A stretch of DNA of 64,000 nt from Malurus cyaneus samueli (lineage: Eukaryota > Chordata > Aves > Passeriformes > Maluridae). Below, piece by piece: positions 51,256 to 62,250 of this stretch. Below the pieces are notes generated by a model, which was not told the origin of the DNA, did no database searches, and was given only the letters and a program-made list of their open reading frames with translations. The number at the start of each line of letters is the position of its first letter. The first letter of the stretch is position 1. The position numbers and the translations under genes were made by a program. The stretch is from positions 35,774,387 through 35,838,386 of the forward strand of contig CM019218.1 in NCBI GenBank assembly GCA_009741485.1, in the 5' to 3' direction.

Positions 51256-54200
51256 AGTGGATGGTAGAAATGCGCAGGTGCAGAGCCATGGGCAGGGAGT
51301 TCATGAGCACTTCAAAGAGCCTCTTTCTTGGTGATGCTGCCTTTGGCCATGTTTCGTGCTTCATGTTTTGCACTGCTGCTGTACTCCAGTTCTTGATTAA
51401 TCAAAAGCTGTGCAGGAAATGGCAGCACCAAAGGGCTGCTCAGTATGCCAAGTAGACACAGGTCCAGAGGACCCAGGGACTCTACTGCCTTGCCTTGCCT
51501 TGGCTAACCTATCTACCCCAGTCAGCTGTGGAAACTGCATCTCTCCCCACCTATATTTCCTTGCTGGGCATCTCTCTAGCAAGCATGAGGGATTTATTTA
51601 CTCAGTGGGGCTTATGGAAGGCAGCTGATAATTTTTATCTCTTTATTTCAGATCTCATTTTGTGCATGAAGAGCATGCCACACTTGCAGTAGCTGTATGA
51701 GACTTGTTGATCCAAGTAGTCCCTTCCCTCTTTTTTGCAAATTGAGAAAGTCACACTAGGGACAACTTCATTCACCAGGGTAGTTCACCCTCAAAGTAGT
51801 TCTTGCTCAGCAAGAGGGCAGTTGGCTGGCCCAGGTGAGCTCTCCTCAGGCTCGGAGAACAGCAAGGCTAGCTCACAAGAACAACTGTATGCCCAAGTGG
51901 TGTGGAGAGTGCCAGTCTCACCCAGCTTTCCTGCATCAGCCCCAGCCCCGTGTACCAGTTGGGCAGGGAGAGGTGGGCAGGGGAGTTCACTATTGAGAGT
52001 GACACATCTGTGTGTGCCTAACAGCATCAGTTGCCATGGCAATGTGTATTTGAGCCTTAGCTGAGCTGCATCTTCCCTAAAGTTGTGAATTGAGCTTAGC
52101 TTTATTTGTTTAAAACCAATCATAAAGAATGATAGAAAGACAAGAGACATTACAAATCCCCTTGCACAGAACATAGCCAAATGAGTCAGAGGAACTGCAG
52201 GCTTTAATCAGCCCACCTGACGTCAAAGCTCTCCATCAGAGGAAAGTGCCGCCTGGAAATGTCAACATGCCCAAATGGAAAGGCCAGAAGGTAAATCTTT
52301 TCCTGTGCTCACTCACTGAGTAGGAAAGAACAATTAAAATTCAGCCAGTTCCCTAGACACATCTTAATAGCACTCTGATTGAACGCTTTTCTCCTCCCAG
52401 TCCTCTCCCACCCCTGCTCTTAGTTGCCTGGGGACAAGGTCTATTGGTTTGAAGGATCTTTCTAATGTAGCATCAAACCCCAGATCCTGCAAGAACAAGG
52501 TGTTCTCACCAGCAACAAAAAAGTGCTCTGTAGGAAAATGTCCTCTCCCACAAACACTGACTTAACCATGCTATGATAGTGGTTTTCAGTTTCACACACG
52601 TGAATGCCCAGGGGTAAAGAGAGCAACTTAGCTTGGACCTATGCCATTTGTCAACAGAAAGTTGAGATGAGGAAGAAAGCAGCAGGAATCAGACATTTTT
52701 TTTTGTCAGAGGTTGACCTGTGGGCAGGTCAACAGATGCACCACAGCAAGGGGAAATAGTCATGGACTGTAACAGATGCATAGCATACTGAGAAGAAAAA
52801 CCCTTTTGCATCCTTGCTAACAAAATTCAAACTTTGGGCCCCTGTGATACAGACAGGTGAGAGGGAAGCCTCAGCTTTGAATACAAGAAACCGGTTCTTG
52901 AGTGTGTATCTTAAGCTACGTGTGCAAAAGGGAGAGGGGTCAGTCAAGGACACCTACAGCTTTATCTAGCCCTCTGACAAACATCAAGCTAGGAAGTCTA
53001 GGGAAACCATCCATTCCCAGCCCCCTGGTGTTTGCTGGGGTGACAAAGGGACACATAGAGACATCAGGGAAAATAAGCAACAGAGAAGGAGGAAGGAAGG
53101 AAGAATGTAAATGCAAACCGCACCACTTAAAAGCAGGGCGGCATTCCAGTTCCTCCAAAGTGCTCCCCACACCCAGTGCTGTATAGCAGCCAATCTGGTG
53201 GGCTTCTGATCATCCCAAATCACTTAACACTTCTCCCCCTTTTATTTTTGTCCAAAATGTGTTTTGCTTTGGTGGCTGGTCCTGGCTATGTGCCTGAGAC
53301 ATTACACTGGGGTTGCTTTTCTCTAGATGTCTGTAATGAAGGTTTCTTCCACCATGTTCTCTTTCCCCTGTAGTGAAAGTCTGTAATTACCACTGAGGGG
53401 TGAGGCAGATGGCACCAAAACAATGTCATTTGAACGGGGGTGAGATATGCCTGAATTGCTGGGTTGTGCTTTTCTCCTCACAGGATTTCTTGTGGACCTG
53501 GACCTTGCTTTTAACCCTTGGGAATACAGGGAGCATAATCTCCCCCACACCCCTGACCAGCCTGTGGGTGCTGTATCTGCTTTGTTCTGACCAGGGCAGA
53601 TTCTGTTGCATATAGCCAAGATGTGACTGTTCAACTTCTCCACTATGCTTCAGGGGTCAAGTGGCACAAATCTGCATGGATTGTCCTCTAGTCATCACGG
53701 GGGTAACTGGGAGTTTGGAGCTGACGCTATACAGCACATACAGTATGTCAAAGAAGAGTTGTTGCCATCTCTTGCCCTGACTTATCCAGTCCTGTTCTAG
53801 CAGTTCTTCAGCTGCCTCCTGTACCAAAGCCATTTACTTCCTACTTCTTGATGCAAAGTTCCTTCGTGGGGTAAAATTCAGTGTGCAGTTCTTCATCCTT
53901 CCTAGTGAAAGATTTCAGTTGTATGCAATGATAAGGAGACATAAGGCAATACATCCCCCTAAGAATGACTCTTCAGGTTGTCTCCAGCCCCATGAAGTCT
54001 GCCTGGGTCACTTTTGCAAGCAGGCCTTGCAACCATGAAGGCTAGGAGCCCCATAAATAAAAAGTAGTACATAGGAAGCAGAGACAGCCACCCTCTTCTG
54101 CTGTCCTGCAGCTTCCCATTCACACAGTGCCTTCAAATGCTAACAAACTGCTGGAAGGAGATGCCCTCATACTGAAGTTAGTCCTCACCCAGTCAGCCTG

Positions 54201-54789
54201 AAAGCTGTCTGATTCTCCAGGGAAATTGACAGCCTATGCTCTTTCCGAGGTATAGAGCAGGGAGGGGAGATTGCATATGACAAGGCAAAGAAACATTCTT
54301 AGCCTGCCATGAAGAAGTCAAAAAATTACAAAGAGATTTTTCCTGCTGTATCAGTTACTTCCAAAGTGGTGAGTTTCAGTTCTCATCTTTTGTTACAGTA
54401 TCCATTTGCTATATGTGGGGCTTTGCTTTCTGACATACCTAATTCTGCCACAGGCAGCTCAGCCACACTCCCAGGAGGCTAAAAAAGCTCAATGAAGGGA
54501 TGTTCCTAGGGTCTGGTGTCTTGTATTCAAAGTTTTCCATTTCCTAGATCTTTTCCCCTTTCTTTCCTGTCACTCACTCCTTGTTCACAAAGCTGATTTA
54601 AATCTATCCAAAGGCCCTAAGTGTGCCCCAGAAAGAATAATAATTGCAGTACTGAGCTCTGTGGCTTCCCTTTCATTCCCCACATAGCATTAGGGTGCTC
54701 ACTGAAACCACAGCATTCATGGATCCTTGCCATATGCAAACATGCAATTAATATGCTCTTCACTTTCCCCTCCACTTCCCAAAGCAAAT

Positions 54790-54808
54790 GGGGGGGGGGG
54801 GGGGGGGG
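54790..54808 (+). repeat. poly-G tract (19 G)
   Basis: Nineteen consecutive G are followed by CGGG, which is G-quadruplex-prone. Its exact length should be treated with caution. Confidence 0.85.
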
Positions 54809-56579
54809 CGGGAAGCACAAGTTGTGGTGCACATTTCCTTATCACACACACACGTGTGTTTCTGTACTTCTCTGCAGTGCTCCAGCATGGCTTATACCTA
54901 CCTGGATTTGGTGATCACTGATGAAATGTGTCTCCTTGCAGGCAGACATTTAATTTGACATTCTGTGTAGCTGCACACAAAGGAACATGCAGAACATAAT
55001 TCATTTCCTCTTTCAGTTGTGGCAGCAGATCTATGAAAACTATGGTTTCACAGGTGTTGCCCCCTTCTCTGGTTTGAGCAGGGAGCTGCAAGGCTTGTGA
55101 TCTCTGTGCTGGCTCCTCTTCCTGTGCCACTGCTGCTTGCTGGCAGTGGGAGCAGGTGTGCTGGGTACCTGGCTGGGAGTGCTCACAGGGGGAGGAAGGA
55201 AATGGAAAGCGGCTGAATGAGGAGGGAGAAGTGTGTGTGCAAAAGAGAGTTTAAACCAGCTGCTGGAAGGAAATCAAAAGGGAGACAGATTTCCTGGATG
55301 AGGCAGGGCTGTGGATTAGAGGGCAAAAAAAGGCTCCAGCACTGCAAGTCCTTTCTCAAAAGTTACCTTTTGCTAGAGGATGTTTTGCTGTATCGCTCCC
55401 TCTCTATCTTAATTTTTTTCCGGGGTTTTTAATTGTCCTCATAAAAAACTAAATGAAGAAACCACAGAGCAAATGTTGGATATGCCAACTACTTGTGCCA
55501 TCACACATGACCTGACTCCTAAGAGCTTGTCTGGGGACTGCAGTAACTCTTCTTTGAATTAGCCTAAAAGTCCCATTTCCATCCTCATCTTGTTCTCAGT
55601 GGGTCTTCAGGACCAGAGGGACCTACAATGCAGCAGTTGCTCCCTCTGTCTGTGGTGCAAAAAACATTGAGCAAAACCACACCAAAGCAATATATGGAGA
55701 AATAATCAAATCCAGAGAAAAGACGAAGCAAAATAAGGCAGGAGCATTGCAAAGAATGACTGAAGCGCCAAAGTATGGCGCCTGCATGACTGGTATTCCT
55801 ATGGATGGAATAGACAGTTTCTGCCACCAGTACTGGAAGAAGAAACAGGAGAAATGGTATCTTTCAGACTTGAAATAAAAGCTTGTCTGTGGTAGCAGTA
55901 CTGAAGAGCCAGTCTGACCCCCAAAGCAATGCAGTTCCAACAGAATGAATCATTCCCATACCGGCCGTCCAGGCAGCAAATACTAGGCAGATGACCCCTC
56001 CTGTAACAACAGAGCCTGCATGCAGCAGACCAAAAATCACCAACATTTCACCCTATGTTCCTCAAGAAACACTCATCCTCAAAGAGTCTCTGAAACATCC
56101 TGGCATGGTCCTGGGTGGGGGAACGAAAAGCTTCAGCTTGGCAGGTTGAAGATTGGCTTGAATTGCTGTCCAGGTGTTCAAGTGCAGGGCCTGCTTACCT
56201 TTTCTTGCATGTCTTGCTCAAAACAGTGCAGGGTGAAGGCAGAGTAAATGCAAAGTGGTACGATGAGGCTTGCAGTTCTCACTCCATGGGCATAAAGGCA
56301 AGCAGTGGGAGCAGGACCAGGCAGAATGGAGCACAGGAGAATGGGATCCCTTTCTTATGAGAAAGTAACTGATTACTTACTTTTCAGCAGTGATAAAATT
56401 AGCTTGGTTGCTAATGTACATGTGCAGCATCAAATATGTGTGCATTTGCAGCATCAAATACTGTGAGGCCAGGAAGACTTATCTGTTGCCTTGTTTTACT
56501 TGTTCACTCCAAACATATTTTATTGCTATTTTAATCTCCTGCTGTATTCAGGTTGCAAATAAAGCAAAGTACAAAATCA

Positions 56580-56700
56580 GAGAAAATGGGGCTGAAAAGG
56601 AATTTGAATGGTCATATAATTCAGCCCCTGCCCCAAAGTTGCTTACCACTCTGCCATATCTATGTCCCAAGAGATGGCTACAGACCTTGGTTTTAAAGAT
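56580..56700 (-). mobile_element. possible ancient CR1-like 3' relic
   Basis: GGTCATATAATTCAGCCCCTGCCC and the following text resemble the inverted 3' end of old CR1/L3-type LINEs (GTCCAGCCCCTGCCC). Only a short block is recognisable. Confidence 0.3.
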
Positions 56701-58988
56701 GCTCTAGTAAGAGTGATGCATCATTCAACACATTGCTTGTGTTGCAAGCATAGCAGTTGCCAGGCTCCTGCTTAAGCAGTGGCACTCAGTCTGCACTTTT
56801 TCACCCTTACTGCAGGCACCTACAGCCAGCTGCAGCAGCACATCTGAGTTTTTCTGAATTGCAATTGCCTCTCTTCACCTATCAACAATTTACCTGTCTC
56901 CAGGTCTCTTCTGGAGCACAGAACTGCTTGCCTGCAGAAATACCTCTCCTTTTTGGCTCCAGAGAGACAGCAGCAATACTCTCTGACCAGATAGGTGACA
57001 TTTCCATTGCTTTTAGTGAACAGCACTCATGTCTGACATAAGCAAAGTGTCCATTTCAAAGCTCCACACAAGTGCTAGGGATGGGGGTCCCCATCCCCTT
57101 TACAATTCTTCCTTGCCTGTAAAGGTGCAGCAGTGGTAGGCAGAGAAGCTGCATCTGGGCAGTGCTGCAAAAAGCACTGAGTAGAAGCAGGTTTCAGACC
57201 AGGCAATTTCTTTTTTTTTTGTTCTGAGATACTTTATTTTTCAGAATGTATTTCACAGCTCCTATCTGACTGTGCCAAAGCATCTTTCCTTCAGAGCACA
57301 GACAAACAAGTGAGGTTTCTTTGCTTGACCTTTTCTGGTGACACTGCCACCCATGCTGTGCAAACCATCGCTGACACCATCTGAGCTTCCTCAGCCTGAG
57401 GATAAATAGAGTGTGTGTCCTGAGAAGAGGCTTCCTTGTGTTAGCTTGGGTGAGGCACTGAAGCAGAAACTCTTGGTTTCACCAGTGAGTCTTTGTAGTT
57501 AAGGAAGCAATATCCATGTTTGGTTAGTGGCAGGCGGTGAAGCTGCCCCTGGCAGGCAGTGAAGCTGCCCCTGCTGTGGCTCTGCCCGTTCTCTGTGACC
57601 CTAAGCTGTCATTCCATTGCTATGGCAGGACTCAGCCCATCTATTCCTCACTGCTGAGAACCCTGCTGACTGGGATGTTAAAGGAAAGACATCTTCCCTC
57701 TTGCTTGGAGACAGATTTACTTCTTGCTGAAGAGTGTGGACATATTTCTTCTCCCCATCTTACAGTGGCAAAGCTTTTTGTGTTTCCCTTTTTAAACCTA
57801 CTGGCATCCACATAACAAAGAGGTTTTTTTTTTTGCCATTCAGGAAGTAGGAACAGCATTTCTTTTCTCAGCACAACTCCATCCTGGCTGAATTTATGTC
57901 TCTGACCTTTTACCCAAAGGCTCTTTACACTTGACTGAAACATTAGGTAAAAGTAAATGTAACTGAAAGAACTCATTGTGTGTATAAGTATAAAGGCTTT
58001 TGTGTGCAGGATGTGGCTGCTTGTGCAACCAGTAGCCAAGGAGCACCTTGGGTTGTGCTGACACCCACGGAGAATGTGAAGCAAGAGCGTGAATGGATGA
58101 GTATCTAATGTCCAGTTCCAGCCAGCTTTGAATCAGCACTTCTTTGCCAGGACCCTCACAGCTGGAAACTTCCAGCCACTTTTCCTCCAGGAGAGATGCA
58201 CTGCTGTCTTTGGGGTTTTTTCTCCAGATGTCTGTGACCAAGAAAGTCACTTCTTGGAGCTTGGACTCCAGTCTGTTCTCTGTGGAGCCATGAAAGCAGA
58301 GACAGATTAATAAAACATCAGGGCTTCTTCAACGGGATTATTATAAGTGGTTTTCCTGAGTGTTGGTTGGAGTAATGATCAGAGAGGACAGGGATCCATA
58401 ATCCTATTTATCTGAAACCATATAATCTTTCGGAAGCTCTTTAATGGTGCCCAACTCTTTAATTACAGAGCAGCCACATGGGCTGCTGCAGCCAGGCCTA
58501 CCTGCAAGCCCGCTGGCGGGCAGCGGGGGCAATGGGACCTCCCTGCCGGCTGCCCTTGAGGATCCGACCCCGCGGCATGCCCATCTTTCCCGGCGCTGCT
58601 GCCCGAGGGATGCAGAGGAGCCGCTAAAGCCGGCCGGTCGGTAGCTGAAAGGAGCGTTTGCTCAGTTCGTCAAACTGACACGGCTCTGCCGGGGACCAGC
58701 AGCACCCTCGGGTCCCTGCGCAGCGCCGGGAGGAACGCGGGAGCCCCGGGGAGCCCCGGGAAGCCGCCCGCCTCGCCCCCCTGCGGCGGTGCGGGGCCTG
58801 CCCGGGAGGCGGGGGCGCTGCCTGGAGGGGTGTCTGCGCGGGAAGTCCCGCCCCGCGGCTCCCGGAGAGCGGCGGGGCGTGCGCGGCGCCCGCCGGCCCC
58901 TCGCAGCGGGGCACTGACAGCCGCCCCGAGCGCACGGCGCGGCACTCCGCTCCCGTGCCCGCCCGGCGGTCGCTGTCGCCCCGCGCCC

Positions 58989-59105
58989 ATGGGCCGCCGC
59001 CGCCGGGGGGCGGACGGGAGCGTGGGCGGCCGCAGTGAGCCCGGCCGGCCGAGCGCGAGGGGCGACCGAGCCCCAGCGCCGCGGGCACCATGGACAGTAT
59101 CCTAG
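58989..59105 (+). other. upstream ORF overlapping the CREB3L1 start
   Basis: An ATG at 58989 opens a 38-codon frame that begins MGRRRRGADGSV and stops at TAG, 59103-59105, overlapping the CREB3L1 start codon in another frame. Its context is weak to moderate (C at -3, G at +4), while the main ATG is strong. If transcription starts upstream of 58989, ribosomes must leak past this ATG to make CREB3L1. Overlapping uORFs of this kind regulate other stress-response bZIP mRNAs such as ATF4. The transcription start is not visible, so whether the uORF is in the mRNA is an inference. Confidence 0.5.
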
Positions 59106-59197
59106 AGCCCTTCCCTGCCGAGCGGCTCTTCCCTGCCGCCGGCACCGGCTTCCTCGACTTCGGCGACTTCAGCGAGGCGGACTTCCTCAGCAATGTG
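59090..59197 (+). CDS. CREB3L1: CREB3L1 first coding exon (partial gene, exon 1 only)
   Basis: This exon encodes the first 36 residues of CREB3L1 (OASIS). The family is an ER-membrane bZIP factor that is cleaved in the Golgi so that its N-terminal half enters the nucleus and activates genes for secretion, collagen and ER stress. The peptide starts [15 protein letters not shown] and ends EADFLSNV. From memory, human CREB3L1 begins MDAVLEPFPADRLFPG and continues with a matching FLDLGDLNESDFLNN stretch, so the match is nearly residue for residue. CREB3L2 does not start this way. The ATG has a strong context (A at -3, G at +4). The exon ends in phase 0 after GTG, directly before a GTAAGA donor at 59198. 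The segment seen is the start of the acidic activation region. The bZIP, transmembrane and S1P/S2P site exons are not in the window; intron 1 runs past the right edge. Confidence 0.93.
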
Positions 59198-59203
59198 GTA
59201 AGA
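59198..59203 (+). other. CREB3L1: splice donor of CREB3L1 exon 1
   Basis: GTAAGA follows the last codon GTG, so the junction reads GTG|GTAAGA and fits the vertebrate donor consensus. It falls at the point where the match to mammalian CREB3L1 exon 1 stops. The frame continuing past it no longer resembles the family, which supports the intron boundary. Confidence 0.85.
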
Positions 59204-61685
59204 GACCACCAGCAGAGCACCCCCGCTCCGGCGGGCCGGCTCCGGCAGCGGGGACTGGACATGCTGGCGGGCTCTCCTCGGTGTCCGCCCTGCCCCGGGG
59301 TGACCCGGAGATGCAGGTACCCGGGTGTCTGCCGTCGCACATTGCCAGCGCCCCTCTGGAGCGGCCTTGACGCGGTTTCCCCGAGGAGACCCCACCGGGG
59401 AATCTCAGGGTTGTTCAACACTACGGTTTTTTGAGCCTGGTGGCTGGAGAGAAGTGTGAGGTGCCAGGCGGGAGCTGTACGACCTGCCGTGTGTGAACTC
59501 GGACAGCACCGGAGGCACGGCCGGTTGCCATCGGGAAAGCCTTGGGCTCAGCGCCTCTGCTCTGCTTTGCCTGTAACTTTTCTTAGAGTGGCATTTGGGA
59601 GATGATGCATCTACTGCTTGGCGCTTAGGCTGGGCTGATTTACTTTGGAGAGAAGGGTGAAGGGGAAGAGTGAGTTGGGAGGAAAATGTGTTGCCAGTCT
59701 CAAGAAACCAAAGGGGCATTGTTCACCTCTAGGGAAACTGCCCAGCCTCTCTCAGGAGTCAGGCGAGTCCTCAGTCCAGCAGCTCTCCCTGAGAGTATGC
59801 ACAGATGCATTGCTGTATAGCCCGAGCTTTCCATGGGAGTTTGTGCTGCTGATCCTGCAGCCCCTCTGCCAGGCAGGACCCAACCCTGAGGCAGAAGTGG
59901 GAAGAGCCCCAGACGTGGTTTGGAGCAAGGGTATCTGGCGCTGGGCAGCAGGAGACTGCCTGCACGCAAAGCTCTGCCGGCCTCTGCAAGGCTGCAGCTG
60001 TGGGACAGTGTGCCTGGCCCGGACAGAGATCTGAGCCATGGTTTGTTGCTCCCCTTTCACAGCACTGGCACCTCCTGCGTTCCCGGTGTAGCACTGAGCG
60101 TCGCTGAAGACTGCCTTTGCAGTGGGAGCAGGGAACAGGGAGGGGGAATCCTCTGATTAATCCACTTCTGCTTTGCCACGCAGAAGATATCTAAAGCCTT
60201 TTATGCAGCCTCCTTTGTGAAGGAGACGGTAGAGATGCAGAATTTGCGTAAATAGTAAGTGCACTGCACCAGGCAAAGGCTCACAGAGTCTGGTAAAGAG
60301 ATTATGCAGGCAGCCCCATCTCTCAGAGACCTTGCCAGCTCCTGACTTCCGAGATACCATTGTGCCTCAAGGGTTGACTCTACTGGGCTTTGCTAGAGGC
60401 AACAGAGTCCTGTAGTGTTCAAGCAGACCTTCCAATGGCACATCATCCCAAGACTGAGCGCTCACCTTGCCTGCTTATATCTGAGAGACCTATTGCTAGG
60501 AGTTTTGTGCTTTCCCTAATTCTATTCATATCCAGTGTCGATGAAGGTGTGCTGATAAGAAGTGCTTTATGCCAAGACCATTTATTCCTTTACCAAAATG
60601 AAAATAGTATGTATTTGCACAAGCGATTTTACTGGCATGCAATATGGGCTGCGGTCAGAAGTCAGGGAACCCTAACCAATATAGGTAGTACATTTTTATA
60701 GTTAAACACAACTTTTGCCTGCAAGCAGACCCTGTGAAAAAGAAGGTTTTGTGTAAGAGTGCCATCTGGTGCCACCTGCTAGGACAGTATGTTTAAAGTG
60801 TCTGGTGGCCGTGGGCAGGCCAGCTCTGTCCTGCCTCATTTAAATCGTTTTTCTGCTTGGAGAGCTGTTTCTGGAAGAAGCTTGCCCTTGTCTTCTCATT
60901 AACTATGTTGCAGTGACTCAGACATCGTTGTGCTCAGCTGACAGCAGAAAGGTGCTTTTTAAAAGGCTTTTTTTTTCCCCTGTGGATTTTTTCCCAACTG
61001 CCAGCACTACAAACTTCTGCTGGAATGAGAGTCAAGCTGAAACTTTCACTTCCTACAGATGGTACATATAAGAGATCCTGTAGGCACTTCTCACCTACCA
61101 AATCTGTTGGTGGTACAAGAGCCAGAACATAATGCATCGCCCTCTTTATTCTCGCTCCTCATGACAATGGGGAGGATGGAAGAAATACACTTGGATTTTC
61201 TTACTAAATCAAGCAAATCTCCTGGGATCTTGGAATGTGTGGAGAAGTTCTTTTTACTAGAACTGTGCAAAGCATCACCATACACAATAGCTCCCAAAGT
61301 TGCCAATGCCTTTACTTCAAAGATAGGCAAACTTTTCCAGATATTGTTCAGCAGGCATTTTTCTTAAAAGAGGCCAGGAATTTCAGCCACAAAATGTCAG
61401 TATGAAAATTTTGCTGAGTATGATTTCTTTTTTTCAAGAAGGAAGCAGAAAGAAAAGATGGATGAACCTTACTGCAGTCTGTGCTCCTTTAGGGCAAGAA
61501 TTGCATGTGTCTAAACTACTCTCTTTTCCTCAACCTTGGCAGTCCTAATGAGTCATCTTCATGTTTTAAAAAATGGTTCTCTGTATTGTTCCTCTGAAGC
61601 TGTGACAAAGAATTAATGAAGGTACATCTGTAGATGTGCATCTTCAGAAAAGTCTGTGTGCTTGCAATAGAAAAAAAAAAAGAAT
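59204..61685 (+). other. CREB3L1 intron 1, proximal part
   Basis: This is non-coding sequence after the exon 1 donor. I see no exon 2: the FPEHLDHF-like peptide expected from the family is absent from all frames. It contains a CTCF-like motif at 60760-60772 and short AT-rich stretches. No repeat family was recognised. Confidence 0.6.
60760..60772 (-). promoter_or_regulatory. possible CTCF motif in CREB3L1 intron 1
   Basis: The plus strand reads TGCCATCTGGTGC. Its reverse complement, GCACCAGATGGCA, fits the CTCF core CCASYAGRKGGCA at all but the first position. The motif stands alone in ordinary intronic sequence, so occupancy is uncertain. Confidence 0.35.
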
Positions 61686-61689
61686 AAGT

Positions 61690-62250
61690 GTGGGGGTTGC
61701 CATTCAAAGAGATATGCCCAGGTGGTACAAACAGGTTGACAGAAACCTCAGGAAATTTAGCAAGAACAAGTCCCGACTCCTGCCCCTGGGATGGATGGAT
61801 GGATGGATGGTCATGGATCCATTGCTGTACCCCACTAGCAAAGGCAGCTAGGAGCAGGAGTGAGGTGGTAGATGGACACAGGAGAGTGATTATCCACTTT
61901 TTCTTGATAATCATAAAATTGTATTTCAAATACAGTGTGCAGTTTTGGGCTGCCTGATACCAGAAAGACATGGATAAATCTGAATGCATCAAGGGGATTG
62001 CCACCAAGGTAACGGGGGGATGGAGAATTTCTCCTCTGAAGAGTAGCTAAGGTAGTTGGACTTCCTCAGCTGGAGAAGAGGAAGCTCTAGGAGGGCCTAG
62101 AAGAAACCTATCTGCACAGGTGAGGAAGTTACTGAGAAAATGGAGCCAGGCTCTTTCATAAGTGCATGGCGGGAAGATGAGTGGTTTTAAATTGGAATGG
62201 GGCAGTTTAGACTGGGTATAAGGAAACAATTTATCATTGTGAGGATTTTG
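61690..62250 (+). mobile_element. CR1 LINE remnant, 3' part, degraded
   Basis: The translated peptide RWYKQVDRNLRKFSKNKSR and the following CTGCCCCTGGGATGG match the late ORF2 region of avian CR1, followed by diverged pieces resembling GTGCAGTTTTGGGCTGCC and GGAGCCAGGCTCTTT. The element is on the plus strand, is interrupted by deletions, and has an expanded GGAT run. It is a dead 5'-truncated copy in CREB3L1 intron 1. Confidence 0.7.
61789..61810. repeat. GGAT tetranucleotide microsatellite
   Basis: About five and a half GGAT units lie inside the degraded CR1 copy. They probably expanded from the CTGGGATGG segment of CR1 itself. Confidence 0.8.

Larger units (their letters stand above)
51256..58479. 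other. intergenic sequence upstream of CREB3L1
   Basis: No gene was recognised. It contains a 19-base poly-G run at 54790-54808 and a possible old CR1 relic near 56580-56700. The left part is ordinary. The last few kilobases are the likely location of distal CREB3L1 control elements, but none can be named from sequence alone. Confidence 0.5.
58480..59380 (+). promoter_or_regulatory. CREB3L1: CREB3L1 CpG-island promoter and 5' UTR
   Basis: GC content and CpG density rise sharply from about 58480 and fall away after about 59380, enclosing the first coding exon. Several GC boxes are present just before the ATG (GGGGCGG at 59007-59013 and GGGCGG at 59024-59029). No TATA box is evident, as expected for a CpG-island promoter with dispersed starts. 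The long open frames on both strands here come from the low frequency of stop codons in GC-rich DNA and are not genes. Confidence 0.75.

Noticed and set aside
58624..59421. 265-codon minus-strand frame opposite CREB3L1 exon 1
   Set aside because: It is antisense to a recognised exon and CpG island, is arginine/proline/glycine-rich, and is best explained by composition.
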